64,000 bases of DNA from Paenibacillus montanisoli (lineage in GTDB: Bacteria; Bacillota; Bacilli; Paenibacillales; Paenibacillaceae). Location: positions 620,001 through 684,000 of the forward strand of contig NZ_QLUW01000003.1 of the NCBI RefSeq assembly GCF_003268025.1, in the 5' to 3' direction. The notes under the pieces were generated by a model that was not told the DNA's origin, made no database searches, and worked only from the letters and a program-made list of their open reading frames with translations. Positions 1 to 7,810 of the stretch are shown here, one piece after another. Position 1 is the stretch's first letter, and every line of letters starts with the position of its first letter. The translations under genes were made by a program, and so were the position numbers.

Positions 1-458
1 TATCGCTCGATCTTGCGGACGTTGAAGTCGCCGTTCAGCGCGTTCACGATGAACAACGTGTCGATGTTCGTACCGATCACTTGCTCTTCGGGCACGCTGC
101 CGGCCGCTCTGCGGATCATGGCCGAGCGCCGCGGCAGTACGCCGTGAATGACGGCACGCTGCTCGCCCGGGAGCGTCTGCACGGCAACCCAGTCGCCGAC
201 GGCTGGAAACTCGCTGCGCGATGCGGCCTGGAACTGAAACTTGCCGCTGACCTCGGCAGCGTATTCGCCGGCTGCCGTCATGATGCGGTAGCGGTTCGTG
301 AACTGCGCGACGACGCGCGCCGGCTCCAAATCCGTGCCGCCTCCGGCTGCCGCGCTTGCTGTGCAGCTCTCCCAGTAATCGTTCCAGCCGTAACGCTCGA
401 GCGTGCCGGCAGAGATGGTTTCAACAGGTTGTTGATTCATGTTTACATTCAAATTCAA
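1..458 (-). CDS. rsgA: RsgA-type ribosome-assembly GTPase, N-terminal part (cut by window edge)
   Basis: Partial gene that runs off the left edge; about 150 codons are visible. The segment has the OB-fold region of the RsgA/YjeQ family: LERYGWNDYW near the start, FPAVGDWVAVQ in the barrel, then GTNIDTLFIVNALNGD leading toward the circularly permuted GTPase domain, which lies outside. RsgA binds the 30S subunit and hydrolyses GTP late in its maturation. The roughly 35 residues before the OB fold are the long-type architecture, so this could be a paralogue rather than the housekeeping copy. TTG at 458 has AAAGGGGA eight bases upstream; in-frame ATG at 440 has no Shine-Dalgarno site, so TTG is preferred. 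Family call firm, copy identity unsure. Confidence 0.8.
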   Translation of the reverse strand, partial: MNLNVNMNQQPVETISAGTLERYGWNDYWESCTASAAAGGGTDLEPARVVAQFTNRYRIMTAAGEYAAEVSGKFQFQAASRSEFPAVGDWVAVQTLPGEQRAVIHGVLPRRSAMIRRAAGSVPEEQVIGTNIDTLFIVNALNGDFNVRKIER

Positions 459-493
459 ATAGATGTCCCCTTTATTGGTTGGATTGGATAGCA

Positions 494-524
494 AAAAGAC
501 CGCAGGAAATAAGCTCCTGCGGTC
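494..524 (-). terminator. Hairpin with T-run upstream of rsgA
   Basis: Perfect 9-bp stem GACCGCAGG/CCTGCGGTC (498-506 with 516-524) followed on the minus strand by CTTTTTG. It lies only 40 bases before the rsgA start, so it is either the terminator of the upstream minus-strand transcript or an attenuator in the rsgA leader. Confidence 0.6.
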
Positions 525-559
525 TACGTTTTTGAAACGGTGGACGTCTCGAAACGGAC

Positions 560-604
560 ACAAAAAAACCGCAAGAAACCGTAATGATACGGTCCCTTGC
601 GGTT
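560..604 (-). terminator. Rho-independent terminator of the 27-aa ORF
   Basis: Stem AACCGCAAG/CTTGCGGTT (567-575 with 596-604) enclosing a second stem ACCGTA/TACGGT, followed on the minus strand by a run of seven T. It lies about 60 bases after the stop of the small ORF at 667-750. Confidence 0.7.
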
Positions 605-666
605 TAGCGGGCGATGGCGAACAAGCAGAGCAGGCCGTCTATTGCGACCCAACCTTCAGCTAGCTG

Positions 667-750
667 CTATTCTCCCGTTCCTGTTCCGTCCGAGACCGAT
701 GCATACGCGACGACGATTGCAACTTGAACATTCATGAAATTCGCTGCCAT
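667..750 (-). CDS. Possible 27-residue peptide, unrecognised
   Basis: ATG at 750 is preceded by AAAGGAGG with a 10-base gap, and the frame runs 27 codons to TAG: MAANFMNVQVAIVVAYAS followed by VSDGTGTGE. The middle is short and hydrophobic (VQVAIVVAYAS), the tail is Gly/Thr-rich. A strong terminator follows. I recognise no family. Good ribosome-binding site plus own terminator is the only support; it could equally be a leader peptide of an rsgA transcript or a non-coding RNA. Confidence 0.4.
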   Translation of the reverse strand: MAANFMNVQVAIVVAYASVSDGTGTGE

Positions 751-830
751 TTCACATCAGCCTCCTTTGGGTATCGTTAGTTGTCATTCTATTCGCTTCC
801 AGATCACTTGTCAACTCATTCCATTAAAAT

Positions 831-861
831 GGCCTTGCACCCGAACGATCGGGGCAAGGCC
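831..861 (-). terminator. Terminator of the YqzM-like gene
   Basis: Stem GGCCTTGC/GCAAGGCC (831-838 with 854-861) with an inner CCCG/CGGG stem, eight bases past the stop codon of the minus-strand gene. The T-tract after it (ATTTTAAT) is weak. Confidence 0.55.
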
Positions 862-868
862 ACGTTTA

Positions 869-1015
869 TTACGAAATGATAAATTTAATAATCACCGCAA
901 CGGCGAAAATGACGAACAGCAGTGCAAAGAATCCGCCAAATCCGATCGCAACGTCGAACAGATCATCGCGCGGCTCCTCGTTCAGGTGTTCGCGAGGGTC
1001 TCTTACATTTTCCAT
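869..1015 (-). CDS. YqzM-like small membrane protein, 48 aa
   Basis: ATG at 1015 with GGAGG eight bases upstream, 48 codons, TAA. The first 20 residues are charged (RDPREHLNEEPRDDLFDV), followed by one hydrophobic segment (residues about 21-48, GFGGFFALLFVIFAVAVI) ending KFIIS. The pattern of a charged head, a GF-rich turn and a C-terminal membrane helix ending KFI-S matches my memory of the YqzM family of Firmicutes, whose function is unknown. Own terminator downstream, so monocistronic. The family assignment rests on pattern alone; the ORF itself is well supported by its ribosome-binding site and hydrophobicity. Confidence 0.65.
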   Translation of the reverse strand: MENVRDPREHLNEEPRDDLFDVAIGFGGFFALLFVIFAVAVIIKFIIS

Positions 1016-1213
1016 TGTTTCGCTTCCTCCTTAGGCAACAACGATTGCTCCCCCTAGTATACCCAACTTCCAGAATAATTGTAAAGCCGGAGGTCGTGAC
1101 AATTGTGAGGCGAAATTATGCGGCAAAGTCGCCTTTGTCCCGCAAGTACAACCGCAAAAAAGCGCGCGTTGTGGTACAATAAACGGTAGCCATGGGTCGG
1201 GAGGAGAACGAAA

Positions 1214-3199
1214 ATGAAGGAGCAATCTAGAAGCGAATCGGCAGCCGATAAACGGCTATCCGAGGAGCGGATTCGCAGCAAGCTGGCGCTGCTGCCTGAT
1301 CAACCCGGCTGTTACTTGATGAAGGACGCGGATGGCACCATCATTTACGTCGGCAAAGCGAAGGTGCTGAAGAACCGCGTGCGTTCGTATTTTAACGGCA
1401 GCCATAACGGAAAAACATTGCGGCTCGTATCCCAGATCCGCGATTTCGAATACATCGTAACGTCCAGCAACATGGAGGCGCTCATCCTGGAGTGCAATCT
1501 CATCAAGCAGTATCATCCGAGATACAACGTGCTGCTAAAGGATGACAAGACGTTTCCATACATCAAAATCACGAACGAAAAGCATCCGAAGCTCGAGGTT
1601 ACGCGGCGCATCCTGAAGGATAAAGGCAAGTATTTCGGACCTTATCCAAACGCGTTCGCGGCCCAGCAGACGAAGAAGCTGCTCGACCGTCTGTATCCGC
1701 TGCGCAAATGCGGCACTCTGCCGGACAAGGTCTGCCTGTATTACCATATCGGGCAGTGCGTGGCGCCGTGCGAGTTCGAGATCGAGCCGGGCACTTACGA
1801 GAACATGGTGCAAGAGATTACCCGTTTTCTGAACGGCGGGCATGACGAAGTGAAGAAGACGCTGCAAGCGAAGATGGAATCGGCTGCGGAGATGATGGAG
1901 TTCGAGCGGGCCAAGGAATACCGCGATCAGCTCATCGCGATCGATGCCGTCATGGAGAAGCAGAAAATTACGCTCAATGACGCGATGGACCGCGACGTGT
2001 TCGGCTATGCGACCGATAAAGGCTGGATGTGCGTGCAAATCATGTACATGCGGCAAGGGAAGCTGATCGAACGGAGGGCGACCACGTTTCCGTATTACGG
2101 CACGGCCTATGATGACTTCATGACGTTCGTGACCCAGTATTACTCGGAAAATCCGGCGCTGCCAAAAGAGATTTTCCTGCCGACGCCGCCTCAGGAAGGG
2201 GGGCCGGAAGCAGCTGCCGCCGCCGTTCAGGAAGCGAAGGCGGAATATACCGCAGCTGCCGCCGATTCAGCCGTGCTTGCGGCTTCCGCCGAGCACCAGG
2301 GCGAAGAGCCAGGCGAAGAGCAGGGCGAGCCTGAAGCGGGTACGATCGAAGCCGAGCTGCGCAGCTCGCTGCAGAAGTGGCTGAAGGTGAAGGTGTTTAT
2401 GCCGCTTCGGGGGCGCAAGCGCGATGTCGTTGCGATGGCGGTGAACAATGCGAAGGTGACGCTGGAAGAGAAGTTCAAGCTGATCGAACGGGACGAGGAG
2501 CGCACGTTCAAGGCGTCGGAGAGCTTAGCGGAGGCGCTTGGCATGCCGCAGGTTCGCCGCATCGAAGCGTTCGACAATTCGAACATCCAAGGGACGGACC
2601 CGGTATCGGCAATGGTGGTGTTCACGGACGGGAAGCCGGACAAGAAGGAATACCGCAAATATAAAGTCAAGACGGTCAAAGGTCCGGATGACTACGAAAC
2701 GATGCGGGAAGTGATCCGGCGCCGCTACGAGCGGGTGCTCAAGGAGGAGCTCGCGATGCCGGATCTGATCATCGTGGACGGCGGACGCGGCCAAATTTCG
2801 GCCGCGCTCGATATTCTCGAGAACGAGCTCGGCTTGATGGTGCCGGTGTGCGGCCTTGTCAAGGATGCCAAGCACAAGACCGCCCAGCTGATGACGGGCG
2901 ATCCGCCGGAGGTGGTGCCTCTGCCGCGAGACAGCCAGGAGTTCTACCTGCTCCAGCGCATCCAGGATGAGGTACACCGTTTCGCCATTTCATTCCACCG
3001 CGAACAGCGGGGCAAATCGATGGTAGCCTCGAAGCTCGACTCTATCCCGGGCATCGGAGAGAAGCGCCGTACGGCGCTGCTGAAGCATTTTGGCTCGATC
3101 AAGAAAATAAAAGAAGCCGGAATCGAAGATTTCCGGCCTCTGTCGATCGGCGAGAAGCTCGCCGCGCAAATCATTGAAGCGCTGAGGGAGGAACCGTGA
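1214..3199 (+). CDS. uvrC: UvrABC excinuclease subunit C
   Basis: Cytoplasmic nuclease of nucleotide excision repair that makes both incisions around a lesion marked by UvrA/UvrB. Domains in order: GIY-YIG nuclease (residues about 25-105, [20 protein letters not shown]), a Cys cluster [13 protein letters not shown], the UVR helical motif that contacts UvrB (about 210-245), the RNase H-like 3' nuclease domain ([18 protein letters not shown]) and a C-terminal helix-hairpin-helix ([18 protein letters not shown]). At 661 residues it is about 60 longer than Bacillus UvrC; the excess is an Ala/Glu-rich segment at about 323-390 between the UVR and nuclease domains. GGGAGGAG precedes the ATG. A terminator overlaps the stop codon. 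Confidence 0.97.
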   Translation: MKEQSRSESAADKRLSEERIRSKLALLPDQPGCYLMKDADGTIIYVGKAKVLKNRVRSYFNGSHNGKTLRLVSQIRDFEYIVTSSNMEALILECNLIKQYHPRYNVLLKDDKTFPYIKITNEKHPKLEVTRRILKDKGKYFGPYPNAFAAQQTKKLLDRLYPLRKCGTLPDKVCLYYHIGQCVAPCEFEIEPGTYENMVQEITRFLNGGHDEVKKTLQAKMESAAEMMEFERAKEYRDQLIAIDAVMEKQKITLNDAMDRDVFGYATDKGWMCVQIMYMRQGKLIERRATTFPYYGTAYDDFMTFVTQYYSENPALPKEIFLPTPPQEGGPEAAAAAVQEAKAEYTAAAADSAVLAASAEHQGEEPGEEQGEPEAGTIEAELRSSLQKWLKVKVFMPLRGRKRDVVAMAVNNAKVTLEEKFKLIERDEERTFKASESLAEALGMPQVRRIEAFDNSNIQGTDPVSAMVVFTDGKPDKKEYRKYKVKTVKGPDDYETMREVIRRRYERVLKEELAMPDLIIVDGGRGQISAALDILENELGLMVPVCGLVKDAKHKTAQLMTGDPPEVVPLPRDSQEFYLLQRIQDEVHRFAISFHREQRGKSMVASKLDSIPGIGEKRRTALLKHFGSIKKIKEAGIEDFRPLSIGEKLAAQIIEALREEP

Positions 3200-4805
3200 C
3201 AAACGGTTTCGGCCCTCTTTTTTTATCTACATAGCGCATTAGCCATGCAATCGGAATCGGCAGAACAATATAGACTATGCCCAGCAGAATATGGCTGGCG
3301 GAGCCCATGAACATGAGCGAGATCGCCATCATGACGCTGTCGAAAATCGCGTGCGCGAACAGCACCGTAATGAAGCCGTACCGCAGGAAAAGGAAGCTGA
3401 AAATCAAGCCGATCACCGTAAGCTCCAGCAGCCTGGTAGTGGACGGGAAGATCGGATAGGTGACATGCCCAAGCGCCCAAATAATCGTTGGAATGAGCGA
3501 AGCGACAAAGGAATTTCGGAACCATCGCTTCATGAGCCCGATGCCGAAGAGCCGGTATACGGCTTCCTCGGAAATGGCCGCGCACCACGCAAGAACCGGA
3601 AACAGCCAAGGCGCCGCCAAATTATAAGGAGACTGGGTGACGTCGGTCGTTGACCAGGAGCCGTTGACCTGCATCAGGATGATGAAGATGACCGTCTGCA
3701 GCCCAAGCAGCATGAACGCGGTTAAATACCCGAGCCACATGCTGCGCCATACATGCTCGCCATAGCCCGGCTGGCCGAACCGCGGCCATAAATTCCGGCC
3801 CATTCCCTGCCATAAGCCGTCGCCGCCGACGAGGGAGAAGTATACGGAAAGTCCCATAATGACCGTAATCAAGCAGGTGACGATGACCGCGACGAGCGCC
3901 ATCGCATCCGCATTCGCGATTTCGCCGTAGCTTGCAATGATGCCGTCCGTCAGATTGAAATCGTTCGCGAGATACATCGCCAGAAAGAGGACGGACAGCA
4001 CGATGCCACGGACAAAAGACGTATGCTTGCGATAAAGAGATGCATAGACGATGGCCAAAATAAACAAGACGAAGGAAAGAAACAAGCTTCCGATTGTGGA
4101 TAAATAGTTGGCGAGCCGCTTCTGGTTGCTGACGTAGCTCGCGTAGTCGGCCGGAACCTTGAACTGCGGCTTGTAAGCGGAAATGAACACATTGCCGTTC
4201 GGAAGCTTCTCGCCCCGAATGCTCAGTGTCAGCTTGGCGTTTCCGATCGACGTATCCGCCACATCATACCAAATTTGTCCCTTCTCGGGGTCCACTTTAC
4301 TTTGCTTCAAGGCTGATTTGACGAAGCCTTTGGAAACCGCAAAGGCCAGCGCCGTATCCGCGAGCTCCTTCTCTGGAGCCGGTTCGGCGGACTCTTCATT
4401 GATGCGGTTCCAAGCGACGACGGTTCCTTTCTGCATATGGACATAGACGAAAACTTCGCTCCTGTCCGGCATTTTTGCCGTTACCTGGTAGGTATCGGTC
4501 GGAAAATTCGCATCGTATTTCTTCTCATAGCTGCGGGTGAGCTTATTTTTCTCCAAGTAGCCGTAGAGCAGGCTGTCGGATTGATGGACGCCATGAACGC
4601 CTTCCGGCACCGTCTGGAATTGCTTCTTAACGAATGCAGCAGCGGCCTCCTCGGCGGCTTCCCGCTCAATGACCGGCTCGCTGTTCGTGCCGAAAAACGA
4701 TTCGGCTGTCGAAGGGATGATCTGGATGAGCAAATAAGTAAGTAGGCCGATGCCGGCGAGCCAGGCATACATTTTCCAATTGGGCCTCAGTTGAATCGTG
4801 TTCAT
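3171..4805 (-). CDS. CPBP-family intramembrane metalloprotease with long extracytoplasmic domain
   Basis: Membrane protein of 544 residues. An N-terminal helix (about 13-33) precedes a 200-residue outward-facing domain (about 40-230, with [19 protein letters not shown]), then about seven helices. The C-terminal part has the CPBP (Abi/CAAX protease) motifs: EEAVYR at 413-418, ALGH at 444-447 and FAHAIFD at 483-489, giving glutamates E413/E414 and histidines H447 and H485 as the expected metal-site residues. These are glutamate-dependent intramembrane proteases; the substrate here is unknown. The large outer domain is unusual, since many family members are only 200-300 residues. Its 3' end overlaps that of convergent uvrC by 29 bp. 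Confidence 0.85.
   Translation of the reverse strand: MNTIQLRPNWKMYAWLAGIGLLTYLLIQIIPSTAESFFGTNSEPVIEREAAEEAAAAFVKKQFQTVPEGVHGVHQSDSLLYGYLEKNKLTRSYEKKYDANFPTDTYQVTAKMPDRSEVFVYVHMQKGTVVAWNRINEESAEPAPEKELADTALAFAVSKGFVKSALKQSKVDPEKGQIWYDVADTSIGNAKLTLSIRGEKLPNGNVFISAYKPQFKVPADYASYVSNQKRLANYLSTIGSLFLSFVLFILAIVYASLYRKHTSFVRGIVLSVLFLAMYLANDFNLTDGIIASYGEIANADAMALVAVIVTCLITVIMGLSVYFSLVGGDGLWQGMGRNLWPRFGQPGYGEHVWRSMWLGYLTAFMLLGLQTVIFIILMQVNGSWSTTDVTQSPYNLAAPWLFPVLAWCAAISEEAVYRLFGIGLMKRWFRNSFVASLIPTIIWALGHVTYPIFPSTTRLLELTVIGLIFSFLFLRYGFITVLFAHAIFDSVMMAISLMFMGSASHILLGIVYIVLPIPIAWLMRYVDKKRGPKPFVTVPPSALQ
3184..3224. terminator. Shared bidirectional terminator of uvrC and the CPBP gene
   Basis: Stem GAGGG/CCCTC (3184-3188 with 3213-3217) enclosing AACCGT/ACGGTT (3192-3197 with 3203-3208), followed by seven T on the plus strand. 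The uvrC stop is inside the hairpin, and the left arm is also the last codons of the convergent gene. Confidence 0.8.
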
Positions 4806-4923
4806 GGGGCACCCCGTTCTTAGTTAGAATAATGATTACCGTCTATTCATTACCTTAACATAAACGAGACAATATTATCCATCTGAAAGCAGGGGAACAA
4901 CGGCTTGCGCGTATCGGATTGTC

Positions 4924-4952
4924 TTGGATTTCTAGATTTGAACAGGTATAAT
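4924..4952 (+). promoter_or_regulatory. Sigma-A promoter of ktrA
   Basis: TTGGAT (4924-4929), 17-bp spacer, TATAAT (4947-4952). Transcription would start near 4959, leaving a leader of about 214 nt before the ktrA ATG. The leader holds no ORF with a good ribosome-binding site and I could not match it to the c-di-AMP (ydaO) riboswitch. Confidence 0.65.
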
Positions 4953-5172
4953 GTGCATCATTGGCGGGCAATGGAAACCAATATTTTATTCATGCGTATG
5001 GAATATGCGTCATGATTTTTGTTTATAGGAGCGTTACCTCGTTATCATCAACCTATTGTACAAGACCGCTTCCGCATTCGGAACGGCGGGACAGGCTCGG
5101 CCCTCGCGCGAAGCAAGGTCATTACCGGCATCCAGAAGGCAAAATCACCGTTGGACGGGAGTTAAATCAATT

Positions 5173-5835
5173 ATGAAAAGCAACCAATTTGTCATTATCG
5201 GTCTTGGCCGTTTCGGCTCGAGTCTGGCCCGCGAGTTAATTCAGCTGGGGTACGACGTGCTCGGCATCGACAAAGACGAGGAAGCGGTACAGGATATGAG
5301 CCAGGAGCTTACGCATGCCGTTGTGGCGGATTCCACCGAGGAAGAGGTGCTTCGCTCGCTTGGCGTCCGTAATTTCGACTGCGCCGTTGTTTCGATTGGA
5401 GACGACATTCAGGCGAGTATCATGACCGCGATTTTGCTCAAGGATCTAGGCGTGAAGAAAGTCGTGGCGAAGGCTATGACCGAGCTCCATGGGCGCGTCT
5501 TGGAAAAAATCGGCGTCGACCGCGTCGTCTACCCGGAGCGAGACATGGGCATCCGCGTTGCGCATCAGCTGGTTTCGCCGAATTTGCTGGATTATATCGA
5601 GCTTTCTAAGGACTACACAATCGCCGAGCTGGCCGTGCCGAAGTGCTTGAGCGGCAAATCGCTGCAGGATTTGAACCCGCGCGCCCGGTTTGGCTGCAGC
5701 ATTGTTGCGATCAACAAGCCGAAGGGCATTATCATTGCGCCTACCGGCAATGACGTGCTCACCGAAAAGGATGTAATGGTCGTCATCGGTACGAATCAGC
5801 AGATCGAAGAGTTCGAAGATGCGGTCATTCGGTAA
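5173..5835 (+). CDS. ktrA: KtrA/TrkA-type RCK subunit of a potassium transporter
   Basis: Cytoplasmic gating subunit (220 residues; Bacillus KtrA is about the same length) that assembles as an octameric ring on a KtrB-type K+ channel. The N-terminal RCK domain has the nucleotide-binding fold: FVIIGLGRFGSSLARELIQL (GxGxxG) and the acidic end of strand 2, VLGIDKDEEAV. Residues about 140-220 form the TrkA-C domain (IELSKDYTIAELAVPK), which binds c-di-AMP in studied homologues. The frame is open upstream to 5056, but homology begins at MKSNQFVIIG; the ribosome-binding site there (GACGGGAG) is weak and rather distant. No ktrB is nearby. The 3' end overlaps a downstream antiporter fragment. Confidence 0.9.
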   Translation: MKSNQFVIIGLGRFGSSLARELIQLGYDVLGIDKDEEAVQDMSQELTHAVVADSTEEEVLRSLGVRNFDCAVVSIGDDIQASIMTAILLKDLGVKKVVAKAMTELHGRVLEKIGVDRVVYPERDMGIRVAHQLVSPNLLDYIELSKDYTIAELAVPKCLSGKSLQDLNPRARFGCSIVAINKPKGIIIAPTGNDVLTEKDVMVVIGTNQQIEEFEDAVIR

Positions 5836-6124
5836 ACGCCGGCAAGATGGGCTTGTAAAGCCCGTATTCGCCTCCGCATGGCCCGACCGCTCATCCCGCT
5901 GGACGCTGCGCGAGATGGCCTTTATGGTCTGGGTGCGGGAAACCGGCGTCATCCCGGCCGCGCTTTCCGGCATGTTGGCGGGAATGGGCGTGAAGCATGC
6001 GGATATAATAGCGTCGATTACCTTCATGGCGATCATGCTGACCATCCTGCTGCAGGCCAGCACAACCGCTTGGATGGCACGCAAGCTCGGCTTGGTATTG
6101 GATACGGAAAATGGCAAACAATAA
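5819..6124 (+). pseudogene. C-terminal remnant of a CPA-type cation/proton antiporter
   Basis: A 101-codon frame starting inside the ktrA 3' end in another frame. Residues about 30-95 (WVRETGVIPAALSGMLAGMG, then IASITFMAIMLTILLQASTT and ARKLGL) match the last two or three membrane helices of Na+ or K+/H+ antiporters, including the RETGVIPAALSG segment near the transport core. The N-terminal 250-300 residues of such a protein are missing and nothing upstream resembles them, because that space is intact ktrA. It therefore looks like a truncated antiporter left by deletion, although a short expressed membrane protein translated by coupling from ktrA cannot be excluded. A strong terminator follows directly. 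Confidence 0.65.
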
Positions 6125-6158
6125 AGGACAGAACCGATTTCGGCTTCTGTCCTTTGTT
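6123..6158 (+). terminator. Terminator after ktrA and antiporter remnant
   Basis: Perfect stem AAAGGACAGAA/TTCTGTCCTTT (6123-6133 with 6145-6155) with a small CCGATTTCGG top; the T-tract is short (CCTTTGTTGTTG). Confidence 0.75.
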
Positions 6159-6206
6159 GTTGATTGGGAAGAGTTGAGCTTTTTCGAGGAACTGTAGCAG
6201 CCTTCC

Positions 6207-6394
6207 GCTAACGAATCGTATTATGCTTATTTTGCTGAAACCAGCTTGATTTCTAGGCTAACGAACTACAGAAACGTTATTGTGCCGGAATCAGGTGCTT
6301 CGAGGGCTAAATTGTGCGAATAACGTCTCTCAGGATCGTTACCATTTCGAAAGCGGGAAATCTTTACAAATAAAGACTGTGAGGTTCGTTAGGC
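6207..6394. repeat. Four copies of an intergenic repeat, two direct and two inverted
   Basis: Unit approximately CTAACGAACCTCAGAGACGT followed by TATTyG. Copies: 6208 (CTAACGAATCG, degenerate), 6258 (CTAACGAACTACAGAAACGT), then inverted copies at 6316-6342 and 6367-6393 (reverse complements GTAACGATCCTGAGAGACGT and CCTAACGAACCTCACAGTCT). The arrangement can fold into a large cruciform or hairpin. No coding potential. Confidence 0.6.
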
Positions 6395-6470
6395 AGTCAA
6401 ACCGGCGGAACGAGCTGTTGCGAAGCGGATAAACCGCACGGCTCATTTGCCCCCTCCCCAAAGCAAGCAA

Positions 6471-6704
6471 ATAAGCGCGGGGAAGCGGGTTGATGCGAAG
6501 CAAAGGATGAAGATGGTTTGGGCAAGTGGAAGGGGAATCCGTTGGAGAGCGTCAGCGTCGCCTTTGAAGTCAGGAATATACCGCAGCGTGTATCATTCAA
6601 TATTCCTGACTTCAACAGCGACGGAAACGGATCCCCTGAACGCAGTCCAAATCCACTTCTTCATCCAACTGCGCAGCAGCTCCCAAACCGCTATACACGC
6701 TTAT
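6471..6704. repeat. 234-bp imperfect inverted repeat
   Basis: Left arm 6471-6579, right arm 6600-6704. Matching blocks include ATAAGCG/CGCTTAT at the outer ends, GGATGAAGA/TCTTCATCC, AAGTGGA/TCCACTT, GGGGAATCCGTT/AACGGATCCCC and a perfect 16-bp inner stem (6564-6579 with 6600-6615). It fills the space after the lysR stop and overlaps the last 14 bases of that gene. It may be a MITE-like element or a long hairpin RNA. No transposase ORF is present. Confidence 0.65.
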
Positions 6705-7584
6705 AATGCGCCGCGATCTCATCGATCCATAGTCTTACAGCCGGACTCAAGCCCTCCGAATGCGCATGGATGAGCGAAGTCGTACGCTTGGCATCGACGA
6801 GCTCGCGGATGGGAACCGAGAGGAGATCGTTATCCTCAAGCATCTCGGCGCGCAGATAGGATTTGGGCAGCAGCGTAGCGGCTCGGCAAGTATGGAGCAG
6901 CCGAAGGATGGCCTCGAACGAGTCGATTTCCATGCGCACATCGGGGAGCAAACGGTATTTTTCGAACAGCTCGTCGGTAAGGATGCGGTACCAGGTGCCT
7001 TTGGAGAACAATATCATGGGAAGCGCGTTTAAATCGGTAATAACAGGCAAGCCTTTATCCATGACGAAGTGATTGCGCGGCAGTACCAGCACGAGATGGT
7101 CGTCGAACAGCGGCACGCATTTCAATTGCGGATCGTCGATACGCGAGGCGACGATGCCCAGATCGGCTTTGCGCTCGCGGACAAGCGTGACGATCTCATG
7201 CGTTTTGCCGGTGATGGCTTTGATGTCGAGCTCGGGACTGCGGGCGGTGAGCGCCTGAATCAGATCGGGCAGCGTGGATTGCAGCGTAGTCAAGCTGGCG
7301 CCGATCGTTAAGGTGGATCGGCCTGCGCTTTTATACTCCGCCACCAAATTCAGAAATCGCAAATGCTGCTGGCGCGATTCTACGGCGTACTCGTATGTCA
7401 GCTGACCGATTCGGGTCAACTCGAGCCGCTTGCCGACTCGATTGAAGAGAAGCGCGCCGAGGTCCTGCTCGAGCTTGGCGATTTTGCGGGAGAGGGCGGG
7501 CTGCGACAGATTCAGAGCCGCCGATGCTTTGTTCATGCTGGATTGCTCCACCACAACGGCAAATACATGCAGTTCATCTAACAA
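6691..7584 (-). CDS. LysR-family regulator divergent from sdhCAB
   Basis: 297-residue transcription factor. N-terminal winged helix-turn-helix at residues about 1-60 (ASAALNLSQPALSRKIAKLE is the typical recognition element), then the two-lobed periplasmic-binding-like effector domain from about 90 (LTIGASLTTLQSTLPDLI, KADLGIVASRID). It is transcribed away from the succinate dehydrogenase operon, and LysR proteins usually regulate the divergent neighbour, so control of sdhCAB in response to a central-carbon metabolite is a reasonable inference; the effector is unknown. The shared intergenic region has AT-rich dyads. Confidence 0.88.
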   Translation of the reverse strand: MLDELHVFAVVVEQSSMNKASAALNLSQPALSRKIAKLEQDLGALLFNRVGKRLELTRIGQLTYEYAVESRQQHLRFLNLVAEYKSAGRSTLTIGASLTTLQSTLPDLIQALTARSPELDIKAITGKTHEIVTLVRERKADLGIVASRIDDPQLKCVPLFDDHLVLVLPRNHFVMDKGLPVITDLNALPMILFSKGTWYRILTDELFEKYRLLPDVRMEIDSFEAILRLLHTCRAATLLPKSYLRAEMLEDNDLLSVPIRELVDAKRTTSLIHAHSEGLSPAVRLWIDEIAAHYKRV

Positions 7585-7608
7585 ACGAAATCACCTTGAC
7601 TTTCTCTC

Positions 7609-7651
7609 TATATGCACAATAGTTATAACATTTAATGAATAATATGCAATT
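7609..7651. promoter_or_regulatory. AT-rich dyads between lysR and sdhC, possible LysR operator
   Basis: Perfect 8-bp palindrome GTTATAAC (7622-7629) flanked by ATATGCAC on the left and its near mirror AATATGCA on the right. LysR proteins favour T-N11-A dyads in such divergent regions. Pattern only. Confidence 0.4.
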
Positions 7652-7716
7652 CCATTATAAGCTCAAAAGGAGTATTATGTGTACTGGAAGACATGAAAGC
7701 GAAAGTCTTTAATTTA

Positions 7717-7745
7717 TTGACGCCCTGTAGGGCTAGAGTTACAAT
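7717..7745 (+). promoter_or_regulatory. Sigma-A promoter of sdhCAB
   Basis: TTGACG (7717-7722), 17-bp spacer, TACAAT (7740-7745): near-consensus. The start would fall near 7752, giving a 59-nt leader before sdhC. Confidence 0.75.
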
Positions 7746-7810
7746 GGAGAATGGTTTTGGCGAATTATGGCGAATGCACCCCACAGTTTTGAAAGGAGAA
7801 CGTACAAGTT

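Noticed and set aside
4959-5172. c-di-AMP (ydaO/yuaA) riboswitch before ktrA
   Set aside because: Expected by analogy with Bacillus, but the conserved GGGGTGAATC-type core is not found.
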